A stretch of DNA of 24,499 nt from Alphaproteobacteria bacterium (GTDB lineage: Bacteria; Pseudomonadota; Alphaproteobacteria; Puniceispirillales; UBA1172), in contig JAGWAQ010000032.1 of NCBI GenBank assembly GCA_021296375.1, positions 8,891 to 33,389 on the forward strand, given 5' to 3'. The translations under genes and the position numbers were made by a program. Positions 22,784 through 24,499 of this stretch are shown piece after piece. Position 1 is the first letter of the stretch, and each line of letters begins with the position of its first letter. A model generated the notes under the pieces. The model worked only from the letters and a program-made list of their open reading frames with translations, had not been told where the DNA came from and ran no database searches.

Positions 22784-22834
22784 TTGAGCTGATTTTAATT
22801 TTGAGCTGTTTTTAATAGTGAGCTGATTTTGTTT
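22784..22834 (+). repeat. 17-bp tandem repeat (3 units) just before soxB
   Basis: Three units with GAGCTG at the same phase: TTGAGCTGATTTTAATT (22784-22800), TTGAGCTGTTTTTAATA (22801-22817) and GTGAGCTGATTTTGTTT (22818-22834). The soxB ribosome-binding site GGAGG (22835-22839) follows directly. The array lies in the expected 5' leader or core promoter. Confidence 0.8.
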
Positions 22835-22845
22835 GGAGGTGCGTC

Positions 22846-24141
22846 ATGGCACAGAAACCTGATCGTGGTGTCACCGGCCTGCCGGGGGGCAAGCCCAAGT
22901 ACTCGATTTTCTCGCTGGCACGCAACGCCGCGTCCTATCATCAGGACTGGCAGCGGGCCTGGCGTGCGCCTGAACCAAAAAAAGAATATGACGCCGTGAT
23001 CGTCGGCGGCGGCGGCCATGGGCTGGCGACCGCGTATTACCTTGCATCTGTCCATGGCATGACCAATATCGCCGTCGTCGAAAAGGGCTGGCTGGGCGGC
23101 GGCAACACCGGCCGCAACACCACCATCATTCGTTCCAATTACATGTGGGATGAAAGCGCGGCGATCTATGACCATGCGCTGAAGCTCTGGGAAGGCCTGA
23201 CCCAGGATCTGAACTTTAACCTGATGTTCTCGCAACGCGGGGTGCTGACCATTGCCCACAGCTGGGGTGAGCTGCGCGAAATGTCCCGCCGCGTGCACGC
23301 CATCCGCCTTAATGGCATCGACAGTGAAGTGCTGGGGCCAGATGAAATCAAGAAACTGGTGCCAATCATTAACATCGACCAGTCGATACGCCATCCGGTG
23401 ATGGGCGGCTTCCTGCAAAAGCGGGGCGGCACCGCCCGTCACGATGCCGTCGCCTGGGGCTATGCCCGTGCCGCCGATGACCTTGGGGTGGATATCATCC
23501 AGAACTGCGAAGTCACGGGGCTGAAGCGCGAGGGCGACCAGATCGTTGGCGTTGAAACCACCAAAGGGTTCATCAAGTCGAAAAAAGTCGGTTGCGTCGT
23601 GGCGGGGCATTGCTCTGTTCTGGCCGGTATGGCGGGCATCCGCTTGCCGATCGCCAGCCGTCCTTTGCAGGCGCTGGTGTCGGAGCCCATCAAGCCTGAA
23701 CTCGACACCGTCATCATGTCAAACGCCGTGCATATGTACATCAGCCAGTCCGACAAGGGCGAAATGGTGCTGGGGGCCGGGGTGGATAAATACAACTCCT
23801 ACGCCCAGCGCGGGTCCTTCCCGGTGCCGGAACATATGCTGGCGGCGGCGGTTGAGCTGTTCCCGATTCTGTCGCGCCTGCGGATGCTGCGCCATTGGGG
23901 CGGCATCGTTGACACTTGCCCTGACGCTTCACCGATCATTTCAAAGACCGACGTCAAGGGGCTGTTCTTCAACTGCGGTTGGGGAACAGGGGGGTTCAAG
24001 GCGACCCCGGGGTCCGGCCATGTGTTTGCTGACCTGATCGCCAATGACCGGCCGAACAAGATCGCCGCGCCTTATAGCCTTGACCGGTTCCAGACCGGTC
24101 TTCTGATCGACGAACACGGCGCCGCCGGTGTTGCCCACTAA
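22846..24141 (+). CDS. soxB: Sarcosine oxidase subunit beta
   Basis: 431 residues. The FAD-binding motif is VIVGGGGHGLATAYYL (51-66, GGGGHG at 54-59). The core continues NTTIIRSNYMWDESAAIYDHALKLWE and FSQRGVL. His199, in RGGTARHDAVAW, aligns with the histidine (His173) that carries covalent FMN in characterised heterotetrameric sarcosine oxidases. The C-terminal NCGWGTGGFKATPGSG and LIDEHGAAGVAH blocks are family hallmarks. The beta subunit holds both flavins at the sarcosine site. The tetramer oxidises sarcosine to glycine, with the methyl group going to tetrahydrofolate. GGAGG lies 6 bases before the ATG. soxD follows 24 bases after the stop; soxA and soxG are expected beyond the window. 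Confidence 0.97.
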   Translation: MAQKPDRGVTGLPGGKPKYSIFSLARNAASYHQDWQRAWRAPEPKKEYDAVIVGGGGHGLATAYYLASVHGMTNIAVVEKGWLGGGNTGRNTTIIRSNYMWDESAAIYDHALKLWEGLTQDLNFNLMFSQRGVLTIAHSWGELREMSRRVHAIRLNGIDSEVLGPDEIKKLVPIINIDQSIRHPVMGGFLQKRGGTARHDAVAWGYARAADDLGVDIIQNCEVTGLKREGDQIVGVETTKGFIKSKKVGCVVAGHCSVLAGMAGIRLPIASRPLQALVSEPIKPELDTVIMSNAVHMYISQSDKGEMVLGAGVDKYNSYAQRGSFPVPEHMLAAAVELFPILSRLRMLRHWGGIVDTCPDASPIISKTDVKGLFFNCGWGTGGFKATPGSGHVFADLIANDRPNKIAAPYSLDRFQTGLLIDEHGAAGVAH

Positions 24142-24165
24142 CCCCGAGCGAAATGGAGATTTATC

Positions 24166-24499
24166 ATGTTGAACATTGCTTGCCCATTTTGCGGTGATCG
24201 GGAAGAGGCGGAATTCACCTGCGCTGGCGAAGCCCATATCGCCCGCCCCCTGATCGAAAACAGCATCACCGACGCGGAATTTGCGGATTACCTGTTCCTG
24301 CGCGACAACCCGAAAGGGGTGTTCCTGGAACGCTGGCGTCATGCCGCTGGTTGCCGCCGCTGGTTTAATGTCGCCCGTGACACCGTCAGCCACGAGATCA
24401 TCGAGGTTTACCCCATGGGGGCGTTGCCAGGCTCACCTGAAGGGAAAAAAGCCTATAAGGACAACTGGCGGCGCGACACGGCGGCGGAAGCCGCCGCTC
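24166..24499 (+). CDS. soxD: Sarcosine oxidase subunit delta (partial, runs off the right edge)
   Basis: 111 codons are visible and the frame is still open at the window edge. The N-terminal zinc knuckle MLNIACPFCG (Cys6, Cys9) and a second pair, H59 and C63 in RHAAGCRRWFN, match the zinc site of the delta subunit. The rest includes VYPMGALPGSPEGKK. The small delta subunit is part of the alpha-beta-gamma-delta sarcosine oxidase tetramer. TGGAGAT about 7 bases upstream supports the ATG. Its position after soxB is the normal soxBDAG order. Confidence 0.95.
   Translation, partial: MLNIACPFCGDREEAEFTCAGEAHIARPLIENSITDAEFADYLFLRDNPKGVFLERWRHAAGCRRWFNVARDTVSHEIIEVYPMGALPGSPEGKKAYKDNWRRDTAAEAAA

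Noticed and set aside
1..24499. CRISPR array, tRNA, rRNA, IS element or phage gene
   Set aside because: Tandem arrays here lack spacers, and no transposase, integrase or RNA gene signature was seen.

Overview
The window reads as chromosomal DNA of a moderately GC-rich alphaproteobacterium. The order RNase E tail, M48 TPR-protease, DsbA-like protein, aroQ, accB, accC, aat, DUF2155, MlaD-like, NDUFA12 is a block I know from alphaproteobacteria. NDUFA12, a B12-dependent class II ribonucleotide reductase and a heterotetrameric sarcosine oxidase fit that assignment. A marine SAR116-like relative is possible but cannot be proved from the sequence alone.

Layout. 1-393 is the end of rne, closed by a bidirectional terminator shared with a convergent PLP aminotransferase (428-1606, minus). 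1694-7106 (plus) carries the M48/TPR protease, a membrane-anchored DsbA-like oxidoreductase, then aroQ-accB-accC-aat behind a near-consensus promoter. 7070-8271 (minus) is a tight NDUFA12 - MlaD-like - DUF2155 operon ending tail-to-tail over aat. 8272-8731 is a divergent regulatory region with a 13-bp tandem repeat array and a promoter overlapped by two NrdR-like boxes. nrdJ (8732-12335) has a one-base frameshift near its 3' end and is followed by a strong terminator. Then come a RidA-family gene, a FemAB/GNAT-type gene (DUF482), and clpS-clpA on the minus strand. A SPOR-domain D,D-carboxypeptidase follows (17125-18348), then a GFA-family gene (minus). umuD-umuC (19137-21247) comes next, with a consensus promoter and a dyad at its predicted start. 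Last are an M20 amidohydrolase (minus) and the start of a sarcosine oxidase operon (soxB, soxD partial) behind a region with paired dyads and a 17-bp repeat array.

How the genes connect. AccB and AccC are two of the acetyl-CoA carboxylase subunits. Aat, ClpS and ClpA are the tagging enzyme, adaptor and unfoldase of the bacterial N-degron pathway, all within about 10 kb. UmuD and UmuC form an error-prone translesion polymerase. SoxB and SoxD start the tetrameric sarcosine oxidase, which demethylates sarcosine and passes C1 units to tetrahydrofolate.

No CRISPR array, rRNA, tRNA, transposase or phage gene was seen. The most interesting signals are in the non-coding DNA and the gene ends. They are the nrdJ frameshift that separates its C-terminal redox cysteines, paired 11-15 bp dyads 22 bp apart upstream of soxB, a promoter-dyad pair upstream of an N-terminally extended UmuD, and an unusually high number of short tandem repeats (unit 9-18 bp) at gene edges.
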